Origin: Larus michahellis
Taxonomy: Eukaryota; Chordata; Aves; Charadriiformes; Laridae
NCBI RefSeq assembly: GCF_964199755.1
Contig: NC_133910.1
Coordinates: 9,295,711-9,359,710, forward strand
Length of the DNA stretch: 64,000 nt
Direction: 5' to 3'
The notes beneath the pieces are model-generated. The model had not been told where the DNA came from and did not search any database. It saw nothing but the letters and a program-made list of their open reading frames with translations. This document shows positions 27,457-46,817 of this stretch, one piece after another. Each line of letters starts with the position of its first letter. Position 1 is the stretch's first letter. The position numbers were made by a program, and so were the translations under genes.

Positions 27457-28109
27457 TAGAATTTTGTTTGGAAGCTGTCACTGGTGGTTTTTTTTAGTAG
27501 TGGTGGGATAAAGAAATGAGTTTTGTGAAAAGAAATCAGAGGATTCACAGGAAGCTTATGTGAACTCTTATTGCTAATGAAAATAGTAATGTAACTTGCA
27601 GTTTAAGATCGTTTTTCCCTTCGAAGAACAGGCAGATGAGTACAGATCTGTGAAGCTGGTGCAGCTTAACATGTAAAAAGTATTTCACTTGAGATTGTTT
27701 TAAAACGGATCACTTTAAAACAGCGAGTCAATGTTCATTGCTTCAGTAAGTTTTTGTGTTGTGCCAGTGTTTAAGTGTTATGGAGGTGAACTAATTTGCT
27801 GAGAGGTGTTAGTGGACTTCATTGAAACCAAAGAATTCCATCAGCACTTGTTTTGGATCTCTGCACAACTAGTTGTAGCACCAAAGAATGTCTGTCCCTG
27901 GTTCGAGTGGGTGCCGTCAGCTGTGGTTTGTCCGGCCCCGCTTTGGGCAGGCACCTGGGGTGGCTGGTCACCAGTGACCACCACTGGCTGGAGCTGTGGT
28001 GAGGGGTGGCCAGGGGGCTGCAGCAGCCTCCTTTCCTGGAAACAACTTCAGTGTCCATCGGGAAGCTGGGTTCCAGTGTTATCTTCCAGGTTTGTTCCCA
28101 CTTGTAGCT
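27457..28109. other. RPL35 3' flank
   Basis: About 650 bp between the RPL35 poly(A) signal and the CR1 insertion, turning from AT-rich to GC-rich at about 27.9 kb. No gene recognised. Confidence 0.7.
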
Positions 28110-29294
28110 GATTTCATCTTGTCAAACAGCTTCTGATAGCCGTCTATGATGGCATGACTGGATGGATAGATGAGGGGAGGGCAGTAGATCTGGTCTACCT
28201 TGACTTAAGCAAGGCGTTCGGCACAGTCTCCCGCAGCATCCTCATAGGGAAGCTTAGGAAGAGTGGGCTTGATGAATGGACAGTAAGGTGGATAGATAAC
28301 TAGTTGAAAGACAGAGCTCAGAGGGTCATGATTAGGGGCACAGAGTCTAGTTGGAGGTCAGTGATGAGTGGTGTTCCCCAGGGGTCAGTACTGGGCCCAG
28401 TCCTGTTCAATATATTCATCGATGACCTGGGTGAAGGGATAGAGTGCACCCTCAGCAAAGTTTGCTGATGACACAAAGCTGGGGGTGGTGGCTGACACAA
28501 CAGAAGACTGTGCTGCCTTACAGAGAGACCTGGACAGGCTGGAAAGTTGGGCAGAGAGGAACCTGATGAAATTCAACAAGGGCGAGCGTAGGGTGCTGCA
28601 CCTGGGCAGGAATAACCCCCTGCACCAGGACAGGTTGGGGCTGACCTGCCAGAGAGGAGCTCGGTGGAAAGAGACCTGGGAGTCCTGGTGGACAACAGGA
28701 TGACCATGAGCCAGCAATGTGCCCTTGTGGCCAAAAAGGCCAATGGCATCCTGGGGTGCATCAAGAAGAGTGTGGCCAGCAGGTGGAGGGAGGTCATCAT
28801 CCCCCTCTGCTCTGCCCTGGTGAGGCTGCATCTGGAGTGCTGTGTCCAGTTCTGGGCTCCCCGGTTCAAGAAGGACAGGGAGCTGCTGGAGAGGGTGCAG
28901 CAGAGAGCTACCAAGATGATGAGGGGACTCGAACACCTCTCTTATGGAGAAATGCTGAGGGATTTGGGTCTCCACTCTGGAAAAAAGACGACTGAGGGGG
29001 GATCTTATCAACACTTATAAATACTTAAAGGGTGGGTGTCAGGAGGATGGGGCCAGGCTCCTTTCAGTGGTGCCCGGGGACAGGACAAGAGGTAATGGGC
29101 ACAAACTTGAGCATAGGAAGTTCCACCTAAACACGAGGAGGAACTTCTTTCCTTTGAGGGTGGCAGAGCCCTGGCAGAGGCTGCCCAGAGGGGTGGTGGA
29201 CGCATTCCTGTGCAGCCTGCTCTGGGTGACCCTGCTCTGGTGGGGGGGTTGGACTAGATGATCTCCAGAGGTCCCTTCCAACCCTATGATTCTG
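28110..29294 (+). mobile_element. CR1 LINE, 5'-truncated
   Basis: A 3'-terminal CR1 fragment of about 1.2 kb. It encodes broken pieces of the reverse-transcriptase [32 protein letters not shown] (the catalytic-site motif), [20 protein letters not shown] and [17 protein letters not shown]. It ends in the characteristic CR1 3' sequence with CCAACCCTATGATTCTG. In-frame stops and frameshifts (for example one near 28,315 and one just before FADDTKL) make it non-functional. Reading frames and the 3' end are well preserved, so it is moderately young. The 5' edge is approximate. Confidence 0.95.
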
Positions 29295-30699
29295 GCAGTA
29301 GGAGGGTGCTCTCGCGGTGAAGGGAAAGCACCACCCAACACCCCTGTCAGCAGAGGTGCGTTTCGCATGGAGGGCGTTTGGTCTGTCGGTGCCCAGTTGC
29401 ACGGGGCCCTGTGGCAGGACCGCGGGGGTGCTGGCAGGCAGTACCCACAAAGGCTGCAGTGCTGCATCCACAGGCTGGCGCTGCGCTCGCACTGGGAAAT
29501 GGGAGTGGAATGAGGATGTGTGTCCAGTGGACAATGCCAATATTTCTTTTGGGTGAAAATAGTCCAGCCAGGCTGGTGTTAGCACACAGCATTGCACGCC
29601 GTGGCATGGGAAGAGAGGAAGCTCAGTTCCAGTTCAGTGTTAGGAAAACACAGCGGGTGTGATAGTTTCAGACCAAGGGCTCTTCCTGTGCGCATGGGAA
29701 GACTCACTGAGGTCAAATAAAGTCAGGAAACCAGACTTGAGGACAAACGGGTTGAACTAGAAGATTTTTACCTCTAAAGTTACAAGGCACTCCCTGGTCT
29801 CACAGTTCCACGCTTTCACCTGTGAAGCACAGAACTAGTTAAATGGTTTGACTTTGTCCCCCACGGAGTTGTTTGGAACTGAAAGATGGTGGTGTGATTC
29901 CAAAGGCCTTTTTTGGTTCGGATGTAAGGAAGTTATGTAGTCCTGCTCGAGCATCAGTGATGCAGCAGTCATGGTTTGTGTTAATGCAGCTAATGCAGTC
30001 TAATGTGAAAAATTCTCTACCCATTAGGGAGTCCTTAGATTGGATCCAGATTCTGTTTAGGAAAAAGATTTTAATTCTGCTCGGGGAACTTAGCGTAGAT
30101 CTGAAGGACTTTTGAGCCTCAAACAAGTTTTAACCAGAGAGAGGTCCAATTATGTGTAGTAAAGTGAATTTCCCATATATTGAGCCATAACGAGGAATAG
30201 CTTTCCAATGATGCTAATCCTGGCTGTGTGATAGCTTTGTTCGGAGCTTGGCGTGGACCTGAACACAACGCGTTTGGCAGGGAAGGAGCCCCAGCCTGGC
30301 ACGGCTCCGGGCTCAGGCTCGGCGTGGGTCCGGGCTGCTGAAGCATGCTGTAAGATTGAGTGTTGCCTGTGGGAACTGGCCCCTTTGGCCCTCGTTGGTG
30401 TTACTGTGAAAGCAGGGAGGGTTACAAAGTGCTTGCATTACCATTTCTGAGTATCCTGCAATTCTCCATCAGCTGCTGGAGAAGCACACGCTTTCCACCC
30501 AGCACACACGGCCCTCCGGAAGAAGGAGCTCGTCGCTGCGAGGATCCCAATCCTCACGCTCTGTCCTGGTGCCTGAAAGAGGGGAGGGAGAGGCTGGTGC
30601 CCTGTGCTGGGAACTGGGCAGGCTGCCGTTGTCAGAGCGTGCCCGGCTGAGCTTGGGTGTCTCTTTTGGAGAGGCATGGTGTACCCCACGCTCCTCCAG

Positions 30700-30890
30700 C
30701 AGCGCGTCCTGGGGGAGCTTGATGGCTCCTACCAGCGTTCCTGATGCGGAAAAGCGAACACAGGTAACGTTGCCCTGATCGCCTTCCAGAGCGGGCTCCT
30801 GGGTAGCGTGAGCTGGGTGACAGGAAGAAGGTGGATGCACTGCAGAGCCTCCGCTAACATCAGAGTGCGCTGTCAGATGGCCGTCACCTT
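30700..30890 (-). pseudogene. WDR38: WD40-repeat fragment, probable WDR38 relic
   Basis: On the minus strand, LEGDQGNVTCVRFSASG resembles the WDR38 segment LEGHSANISCLCYSASG. The upstream in-frame stretch GHLTAHSDVSGGSAVH resembles the preceding WD blade. A plausible exon is 30798-30733 (66 nt), with a pyrimidine-rich acceptor (cacgctacccag) and donor GTAGGA. The typical His of the GH dipeptide is Asp here and the Trp of the previous blade is missing. I could not find the remaining exons nearby. WDR38 lies between OLFML2A and RPL35 in human on the OLFML2A strand, exactly this position and orientation. A decayed gene is the simplest reading; a diverged functional gene with unseen exons or a chance match remain possible. 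Confidence 0.4.
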
Positions 30891-33800
30891 CCCCCCGGAG
30901 CCGGGAGAGCAGCAGCACTGCCTAGGGAGGGTCTTCTCTCTGAAAGATCCGACTGTGGTACAGGTCACTAAAGTGCTGTTCGTTAGTGAGTAAGGAGGGG
31001 GCGGGGGGGGATAAAAAAATCCTAATTAGCAGGTACTGAACTTCGAAGGAGAAATCGCAGGTTTGGATAGTAGCATTGCGTCCAGAGAAGACAAATCATG
31101 TGCCTGAGCTGCAGAGCAAAATGGACAGCAGTTTGAAGCCGATAGTTCCGAACGTCCTGAAATCCCAGCTGGGAGGGTTTTGCTGGTGGTTGTGTGTCTA
31201 CAGTTCTACAGGGGGCAGTTCCAGAGATGGAGCTGCCTGCTCAGAGCAAGGCTACCTTTGAAGGCAAATCAGTTTGTACAACTTCTCAAGTATCTAATGG
31301 GGGTTCTGATTACAATCTGCTGTATTTTCAAAGCTTTTCTATACATCCTTGTGAATGGAGAACAAAAGAGAGGGTGCTCAGTGCGCTGCCACCTCTGCCT
31401 CCGGCCCAGGAGGTGGCTGTGCAGAGTGCGGAACTAATCCCTGGGGAGAGGGGACACCAGTGCAGTGCTCTGCTGTCGGGAGGGGGAGTAGGTGACCTGC
31501 CAGACACTCGCTGGGATGCCAGGACTGCGCCCAGAAGCTGAAGCGGGAGCTGATCTGGGAGAACAGCTCAAGCTCCGGTTTGTGCACAGTCCACACCACA
31601 GATTTCAGGAGGTAAATGGGTTTCTGGCACCGCACTAAATCCTGGGGCTGAATTGCTCCGCCACCCGTAGCAGGGTGGCAAAACCAACCAGTCCAGCCCT
31701 TTCATCAGAACTACCCTGTGCTATCACAGAAGACGTCCCACGGACAAGCAGCCCTTTAAATTATCGGGAACAACGTGCTGATTGTCTGGATGGATGCAGA
31801 GGTGAGGCGGTGGGCTCTAGCGCGAGCTTCCTCTGGGGTACAGGTGGAGAACAGTTGTTACTGTGGGAGCACAGCAGGTCCCTGCCCTGGCCTGTGTCAC
31901 AGCTCCGCAGGGCGGTCAGGGGTCTGTGCCCATTCCGGCTTTACCTGCCAGCCCCAGAGGACGGTGGGGAGGTCCCGGCTCCCTGGCGAAGCTGCTGCTG
32001 CAAAGCAGCTGGCTGCAAACTCTGGCTGCAAATCTCGTGGCGGGGGGGGGAGCAAAAACAGCTAAGAGGAGAAAACCAAGGTAAACGTGCTGGCCCGTAG
32101 CCTGTGCCCATGCTGTGCCGTGCTTGCTCAGCGGTGCTGGCCGTGCTTGGGGGTGTGTGGAGGAGCATCTGCATGGCCCCGGGGTGGCCCTGGCCTGAGC
32201 GTGGCGGGGAGGGAGAACCCCCCACGGCACCCCAGGGGCGACCGGGCAGCGTGGGGTCTGCGCCCCCTGGCATGGTGCTGCCTGCGTGTGATGGGGGGTG
32301 CTTGGAGCCCCTTTCCGGGGGACCCCCCTGCTCTCCTGTGCTGACCCCGTGCAGCTGCCGATGCCGGCCCTGGCTTTAGCACCGGTGTCTGCAGAGCGTC
32401 AGGGCCTCCAAGGCTCAAACTGTTTATTTTTCCCTTGTAACCGAAGATGTCCCTCAGCATTAGAGCAGGCTTCCCAGGAATAATAAATAATTTCCAGGGC
32501 GGGGACGAGGAAGGGGGAACAGCCGCCGGCTGGCTGCGGGGCACGGCCCAGGGCGATGCCACTGCGCAGGGAGCCCTGGCTGTGCGCCCTGGAAAGCATT
32601 CAGCAGGACCAGATGTTTCTCTCCCCAACTCCCCGGCACAGCAGGCACCGGCCAAGTGCGGAAGGTGTTTCTGGGAGCTGGCAGGACCTGCTCCTGGACC
32701 TGATTCTGCAGCTTGGGCAGGGGCAGGAGGTCTGGGGGAAGGGGGCAGCTGCAGAGGGGCAGAGGCAGATGGGAGCTGTGCAGGGTCTGGGTGGGAGAGC
32801 CCGGGCTCCGCCTCCCTTGGCGGGTGTTTGCTGCGATGGATGCAAACCCCAGCTCTTCCGACGCTTCTGGCATTGCTCCTGTTGCCTCCCTCCTCTGGGT
32901 CAGCGCCTCAGCAGCTCTCCTGAGCACTAACATGGAGGGCTGACCCTGGTTTCTGCGTGCAGTGCAGTCTGCAAGGATGTGCGCTAGGCGGGACATGCAG
33001 GGTGCTGCGCAGGGCAGGACGGGCTGGGAGCCTGCGAGTGACCCCCCTGGGCACCTCTAGGTGCCCCCCACTGCCCCCCACCTCCTGGGGGGAGGCAGCC
33101 CCACACAGCTGCATGTGAGCAGCGTGTCTGGGGCATCTGGCTGACAACAAGACCTGCGTTGTGAGCGCCTGGCCCAGCAGGGAAATGCCATATCCCGCCG
33201 GCCACGCGGGCAACGCAGGTCTGCCCGGGGCAGCCGCCGCTCCCTGCCCTGAATGCCTGTTTTGTTGGCGGGGCTGGGGGAAGACTCGTCCCCACGCTGC
33301 CCGGGTCCTGCTGCTCCCATGAATACAGGCAGTGTCTGGATGCAGGCGCTGCCCCACAGGGCCCTGCTCCCGCTGTCCCTGGGGGATCCCGGGCAAAGGT
33401 GGCCCTTGGGCTCCTGGGAGATGGGGGCCGCTGCGTGCCGGGCCTCCTGGCTCCCTGCCAGCCTGGCTGCACATCCGCGGGGTGATGGAGAAACCCCTGC
33501 GTAGGGGTGAGCAGAGCCCAGCCATGAGAGCAGCCCATGGGCAGCCCTCTCCTTCCCCTGGTGCTGTGCCGTGGGGTGCTGCCGGGGAAGGGGTGTTTGC
33601 AGGGTGCATCCCACCGCCCCAAGGGGCTGCCGTGCCGTGCTGTGCCAGGGGGACTGGGAGGGTTTGGAGGTGGCGGCGGTGAGCCTGGGAACAGATTTCT
33701 GTTTCCACTGGTGAGTGAGTCAGCGGCGGCACTGCCAAGGCCCACGGCTCCCCTCCCTTCCCTCCGGCCGCCGCCGCCACCCGGCCCTTTCCCGCTGCCA

Positions 33801-36177
33801 TTCAAGGTTGGCAACCGTGGCACCCGCATCGCCCCACGGCTCCCCAGAGACCAACCAGAGTCCCCAGTGACACCAGTGTTCTCCCACCAAACACATCCCA
33901 GCGCAGGTGGCCGATGGGATGGGGGCACCGCACGAGGGCTGCGGCACGGGCACCGCGCCTCCTGCTCCCCGGGGAGGTCCTGGGGACCGCCAGGCTCCGG
34001 AGACTGCTGTCATGGCTGGGCACCATGTTGCAGGCACAGCCCTCTGCCGAGCCCCTGCTCCTGGAGGCTGGCGGTGCTGGGAGGAATCCAGGCAGAGCAG
34101 CAGCCGGGTGGTCCCCGGCCCTGCGAGGCTGGTCGCAGCCAGGAGAAGGCAGGACCGCTGGGCGTGATGCCACGCTCCCTGCCAGGCCGCGCTGCCTCCC
34201 CAGGCGATGATGCAGTCGCAACCCCCTGTAAATCTTTCACTGGCCCTGTGGACGATCAGCTCTATTTTTGGTGCAGAGCAGGATGGTGCCCTACATGGTC
34301 CAGAGAAGGGAGGTGGTGGGGGCAGGTGGGTGCTGCCTCTGTGCCCGGTGCTCTGCCCCTCCCACCTTCCTCCTCTGCTGCAGCAGGTCCCTGCTGGGAG
34401 CAGTGGGTCTGTGCTGGGCTGTGCCCTCTCTGCCTGCCCCAGCCCAGAGACGGGGGACATGCAGGGATGCAGAGGCGCCCCTGATCCAGGGATGGGTTCA
34501 TGCCTCGTCTCCCCGCCGTGCCATTTCTGACAGCCCTGGTGCGCTGGGAAGGTGCATGTGGCGCCGGCAGTGCCTGCTGCTCGCCCGACCCACATTGTTT
34601 GGGTTGGTCACCGCTCACATCCTGAGCCCCACCGCGCTTCCAGCCGCAGCTTCATCACGGTTACAAGAGAAACGGCTCCCTGCTGCTGGCGCAGCCCCGG
34701 CCAAGGGGAAGCACTTGGGCAGGTTTGATGCTGGGTACCTGCGCACTTTCCAGGGGAGCCTCGCCATCCGTGTCCTCCCCAGCTCCCTGCTGGCCGTGGG
34801 TGCAATGAGCTGGTGGGTCTCAGCAGGAACGTGTCCGTCCCGGTGAGGCACTGCCCTGCGAGCCACGGCTCGGGGATGTGGAGGGCAGGGATGCCCTGGC
34901 AGGGCATGAGGTCGGAGCGGTGCCAGCACTGTCCTGCTGCGCTGCCGCTGTGCCGGGGAGCCAGGGCACGTCCCTGGGGAGCGGGAGGGAGAGGCACAGC
35001 GGGAAATGCCTCCCCTCCCTGCACTGCTGTGCTGCCAGGGCTGCACCCGGGCCTACCGGCAGCAGGGACCGCACGGAGGGAAGGGTCAGGGAGGGCAACA
35101 AAAATAGATCCCTGTGACGCTCGGTGCTGCTGGCTCTGGCTTTGAAGCGTGTTTGCGATGTGGGCACAGCCCCAGGAGTCGCCCCCACCTGCTGCCGGAC
35201 ACACATCGCCTCCTTCCCCGGGTCAGTGGCCCCGGATGGACATAAGAATGGAGGGAAGGGCCCAATTCCCAGGGCGGATGCTCCATGCGCAGCCAGTCCT
35301 GGCCCTGCCATCCCCGGGCAGGCAGCTCTTGGCTCTCTGTGGCCCGGAAAGGGCTGCGTGGCCATGGGCGAGTGATGGCGTGTCTCGTGCCCCAGGGAGG
35401 GGGTTGGCACAGGGCCCTCCCCGTGGGAGCAAACTGCTGCACCCGGCTGCACCCATGGTGGAACAAGACTCAGGTTTTCCATGCAAGGAGGGGACGATCC
35501 CCTTCAGCGGGTGCCAACAGGCTGCAGCCAGGGACGGGCTCCAGCCGGGATGTCACCTGGAGCAGGACTGTGCCACACTCTACCCGCTGTGCATCCTGCT
35601 CGCCCAAAGGCTGGCCACCCCCTGGGGCTCCCCTGGGGCCCCGAGGTGGCTCTGCGCCATGCCAGCACCATGGCAGCAGCGGGGGGAGCGGGGCCAGCCC
35701 CGTCAGCGGGGCCAGGAATGAGGCAAAACCACCACAAACAAACCAACCCCAGCTGGTCACTGGGAAGGAAGCAGCCGGGACAGGGGGGAATCAGGGCTTC
35801 ACTGCCCAGCTTCACCGAGGGGCCGGCTGTGACCACGGGAGGGTGTTCTTGGAGGGGGGGCTGTGGCGCCAGCAGCCACCCGCCTGGATGGCCTCAGCCA
35901 CCCTTCCCTGGGAGCTGGGTCGGTGTCACGGGGGCCTCAGGCACCGCAGCCCCTCAGCATCCCTGTCTCAAGCTTCATTTGCTGCTTGCTGCTGAACTGA
36001 GAGATTTTAATCTTTTAATCACGTTATGAGCCGAGGTGGTGCCGGCCACGCACAGGAGGAATGTCTGGAAGTCAACAGCGCCCGGCGCGGCGGGAGCCCA
36101 TCCTGCCCCGACCCGCATGTCCCCCCAGATCCTGCTTGGGGACTCCTGTCCTCCACAGCCTGCCTCATCCTGCCTGC

Positions 36178-36240
36178 GACCGGGACCGGGACTGGAACCA
36201 GGACCACAGCCAGGAGCAGGACCAGGACAAGGACCAGCTG
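36178..36240. repeat. Short GGACC/CAGGAC tandem repeat
   Basis: Imperfect hexamer-like units (GGGACC, CAGGAC, AAGGACC) repeat about nine times. Non-coding; the apparent Asp/Gln-rich translation is a by-product. Confidence 0.6.
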
Positions 36241-36758
36241 GTGAAGGGCTGCTGGGGCTGGAGCATCCCCCACCACATGCCCATCTGCCCCACGTCCCTG
36301 CGGGCAGCAGCAGGAGCGAGGGAGGTTTCCGCATGTCCCAGAGCCGCTGAGCCCAGCTGCTGGTGCAGCAGCACTGGAACGGGGATGTGCTGGTCTGGCC
36401 ACAAGCGGGGAGCGTCAGAGCAGGCACTTCCATGGACCTGACCTGAGGTGTGATTCCCTGACGTATCAGGGCAGAAAAAGGGGATCAGGGTGACTTCGGA
36501 TTGAGAAAAAGGCGTGGAGCCGTGGGTGGCCCGGGAAGCCCAAAGGACCCAGCACAATAACCCCCCCGGGGAAACAAAAGCCCCTTTGTTTTTGCTCGAC
36601 GCTGGTGTTTTGTCGGCAGGGAGCTGGGGGCTGCTTTCACAGTGTCTGCGCCCCAGCTTTTACAGTGCTGCAGCTTTTACAGCCTGTGCTGCGACGGCAT
36701 GGCCCCGTGCCGCTGAGAACCCTCTTGAGGCTGCAGGCTGCCACAGGGTCACTGTCCC

Positions 36759-36957
36759 GCATCGCCTCACATCAATCTGCATCGCCCTCTATCACCCTGT
36801 ATCACCCCGCATCACCCGCATCACTTTGCATTGCCCTCTATCACCCTGTATCACCCTGTATCACCCCGTATCACCCCGCATCACCCCGTATCACCCCGCA
36901 TCACTTTGCCTTGCCCTCTATCACTCTGTATCACCCCGCATCGCCCCGTGTCACCCC
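36759..36957. repeat. 10-bp minisatellite (ATCACCCYGY)n
   Basis: About twenty head-to-tail decamers of the form ATCACCCCGC / ATCACCCTGT, interrupted by ATCACTTTGC and TTGCCCTCT blocks. The interruptions themselves recur, giving a higher-order repeat. All three forward frames stay open because the decamer lacks stops. Confidence 0.9.
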
Positions 36958-37079
36958 CCCGCTGCCCCCAGGCTGCAGCAGGACAGGGCTGCAGAGCCTG
37001 GCCGAGCCGGGGCACGCGGCCACAGGGTTTGGGGGCAAGGCCAGGCAGCCATCAGAGGGAGAACATATTTCATGAAATG

Positions 37080-37435
37080 CCTGTCATGTGGGCATAATTA
37101 AAGCCTTTCGTTATCATGGTGTTAGCGGCAGCGAGGGGGATGCTCTCAGAGGGGTGCCATTGCAGGAGGCCCCACGGTTGCAATTAGGTGACGTTGCCCT
37201 CCAGCCACGTGGGTTTAATTACTCCCTTCCCCGTGTTTCCCCCCTGAGGGGAGCGGAGGGGCGTCCCGCAGCCCAGCCTGGCGCAGCCAGGCAGCAGAGA
37301 GCCGCGGCAGCCCCCGCCGAAGAACAACAAAGCCCTGGAATTAGAGATGTGCTGGGAGTTTACTTTACCGCAAAAAAATGTCAGAAATCCGTATTGTTTG
37401 GACAGGGATTTGATGTGGATCGCTAGATAAAAGCC
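37080..37435. promoter_or_regulatory. AT-rich islands, candidate regulatory elements
   Basis: Two low-GC blocks (about 37,080-37,215 and 37,325-37,430) interrupt GC-rich intergenic DNA. They contain TAATTAA-like, CAATTAG and GATAAAA motifs with ordinary sequence complexity. Such contrast is often seen at conserved enhancers. Inference only. Confidence 0.2.
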
Positions 37436-38312
37436 TGGCAGGGACCCAGCTCAGGGCGGGGAAAAGTCAGCCAGCTCCTTTCTCGTGGTGGGGGCTTGTG
37501 GCCAGGCGAGGGATGCACCAAACGCCGGTGCAGGGGGCTTCGGGGCCGAGGCACAGGCAGGGGCAGGGGCAGGGATGGTCGGTGCCTTCATCAGCCAGAG
37601 CAGGACCTGGGCCTGGGTCAGCGTGGGGCCAGGGGAGGGGGTGCCAGGCTGCCCCGTGCCAGCACCAGCTTCGGGTCTTTGCAGTAGGAAGCATTTCGGC
37701 CATGCTGGCATCCTGGGACACTGGGCTCTGCTGCCTGGTGGCAGTGTCGCAGGACACCGGCTGGTGTGCAGGGCTCCTTGGTGCCGAGGGGTGGCTGCCC
37801 TGGCACACAGGGACAGGAGCGGGAAGGAGCTGGGCGGCAGGGGCTGCTCTCAGCCCTCGGGGTCCCCCAGCAGCTCCACGCTTGCCAAATTTTGCAGCAG
37901 AGCCAGGGCAGCTGCTCCCGCCGTGCCCACGCTCAGCTGCTCTCCTCTCCCCGGCAACAGGGCTCAGCTCCCAGCTCCTGCTGCTGGGGCTGCGGCTCAC
38001 ACCCAGGAACGCCAAGTCCCCTTTGCCCCAGGACCCAGCAGGGTCTGTTCCTCCAGGGCTGCGCTCGGGACGCGCCTGTCTTTGCGCTGGCCAGCCCAGG
38101 GCCCACGGGCACAGCCATGGCACTGCCGGGGGGATGTGGGGTGCCCTCCCTGGGCCAGTCAGATGTGCCATGAGCAGCAGCCGTGTGTGCCAGAACCTCT
38201 GGGCACGTCTGGCCATGGGACAGGGACAGCGAGCGCCCGCCTGGTGGTTCCCTCCCCGCCGGCTGTGGGAGAAACGACAGCGCACACAGCCTGCTTTCAC
38301 ATCGGTTATTTT

Positions 38313-38318
38313 TTTAAT
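38313..38318 (-). terminator. OLFML2A: Candidate OLFML2A poly(A) signal
   Basis: ATTAAA on the minus strand, followed downstream by a GT-rich stretch (TGTGTGCGCTGTCG), about 880 nt beyond the OLFML2A stop. A 3' UTR of about 0.9 kb is plausible but other signals could be used. Confidence 0.4.
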
Positions 38319-38529
38319 ACTGTTCACGTCTAAAATGACCAAAACCAAGCCAAGCGCCCCCGGCCCCTCGCCCTGCCCTAGGCAGAGAGCAGGAGGGCTG
38401 TCGGCTCCCCGGCCATGTGTGCTCCCCCTGCCCGGCGCTGGGCACAGGCAAGGGTGCAGGCAGGGCACCCCGGCACGGCGGGCAGGCTGCTCTGCACCCG
38501 CTGCCGGGAGAGGGGACCCTGCGCGGCTC

Positions 38530-38615
38530 CGGTGAATGCATTTAAATAATAAGCTAATGAGCGGCAAAAGCAAAGGCATCTTAATCACATCTCCTAAAAT
38601 AGCAATCGGCAGCTG
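38530..38615. promoter_or_regulatory. AT-rich homeodomain-motif block in the OLFML2A 3' UTR/flank
   Basis: ATGCATTTAAATAATAAGC and CTAATGAG occur within otherwise GC-rich DNA about 0.6 kb past the OLFML2A stop. These resemble POU/homeodomain sites or an AU-rich UTR element. Function is not established by sequence. Confidence 0.2.
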
Positions 38616-39193
38616 CTCCTCCTGCCCCGCAGCGAGGGGGCCCTGCCTGGCCCAGGGAGGGCACGGCCCCCAGCAGCCGGCAACAGGCCATCAAGGCCCT
38701 TGCACCGCTGGCAGCCAGCGGTCGCAGTACACGCGCGGTCATGGGGGGTGTGCGGGGAGCGGTGCTCGGGCTGGGTGCAGTGTGGGGAGTGCTCAGTGCG
38801 GTGGCGCGGGGCGGGTGCTGCCGTGTTGCCGGCGGCGCAGAGCCGACTGCCTCCTGGTGCCACAGGGGCGTGGGGCCAGGCTCCTCTACCACGTCCCCGG
38901 GAAGGCAATGCCGGCCGAGCTGCCGGCTGTGGGGCAGCCCCACAGCTCCAGAGGCCACGTTGTCATGGGGGTGTGTGCTGGGGGCTGTGCTTACCTGCAC
39001 CCCTGCCCGGCGAGGCAGCAGGCGCGGTGCGGGTGCCTGGGGCACGGCGGGTGGGGAGGGCTGTGGGTGGAAACCGGGCGGTCGCCGCAGCCCTGGCCCA
39101 GCGGGGCGGCTGGGGCCAGGCTGCCGACGGGGAGCCCCGGCCGGGCACGGCGGAGGGTGGGCACAGGGGTGCAGCTGGGAGCCGTCCGGGCGC

Positions 39194-46613
<7,420 letters not shown>

Positions 46614-46817
46614 GGCGAGAGCGGCGCCGAGCGCCCGCACCGAGCGCCCGCTCCGCCCGGCCCGGCCCGGCGGCGGGGAGGAGCCGCCCGCCCCCCCGGC
46701 CCGCCCCGCCCCGGCCCGGCCCGCCGGCGGCACCGGCCCCACAATCGGCGCCGCCATCCCGCCCCGGGGCCGTCCGGGCTTTCCCTGCACCGGGGATGGC
46801 TGCTTGGCCCGGAGGGG

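Larger units (their letters stand above)
29295..38312. other. GC-rich intergenic region between RPL35 and OLFML2A
   Basis: Nine kilobases of GC-rich DNA between the convergent RPL35 and OLFML2A genes. Open frames of up to 373 codons occur on both strands but overlap each other and lack family motifs, as expected where stops are rare. The only protein-like signal is a WD40 fragment at 30,733-30,798. Also present: minisatellites at 36.2 and 36.8 kb and AT-rich islands at about 32.4, 34.2, 37.1 and 37.3 kb. Confidence 0.7.

Noticed and set aside
28385-29020. Open frames of 92-209 codons at 28.4-29.0 kb
   Set aside because: They are fragments or antisense shadows of the decayed CR1 reverse-transcriptase ORF, not host genes.
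32128-39000. Numerous 150-370-codon frames on both strands of the GC-rich intergenic region
   Set aside because: They overlap each other in all frames, are Pro/Gly/Ala/Arg-rich, and lack splice-consistent or family evidence.
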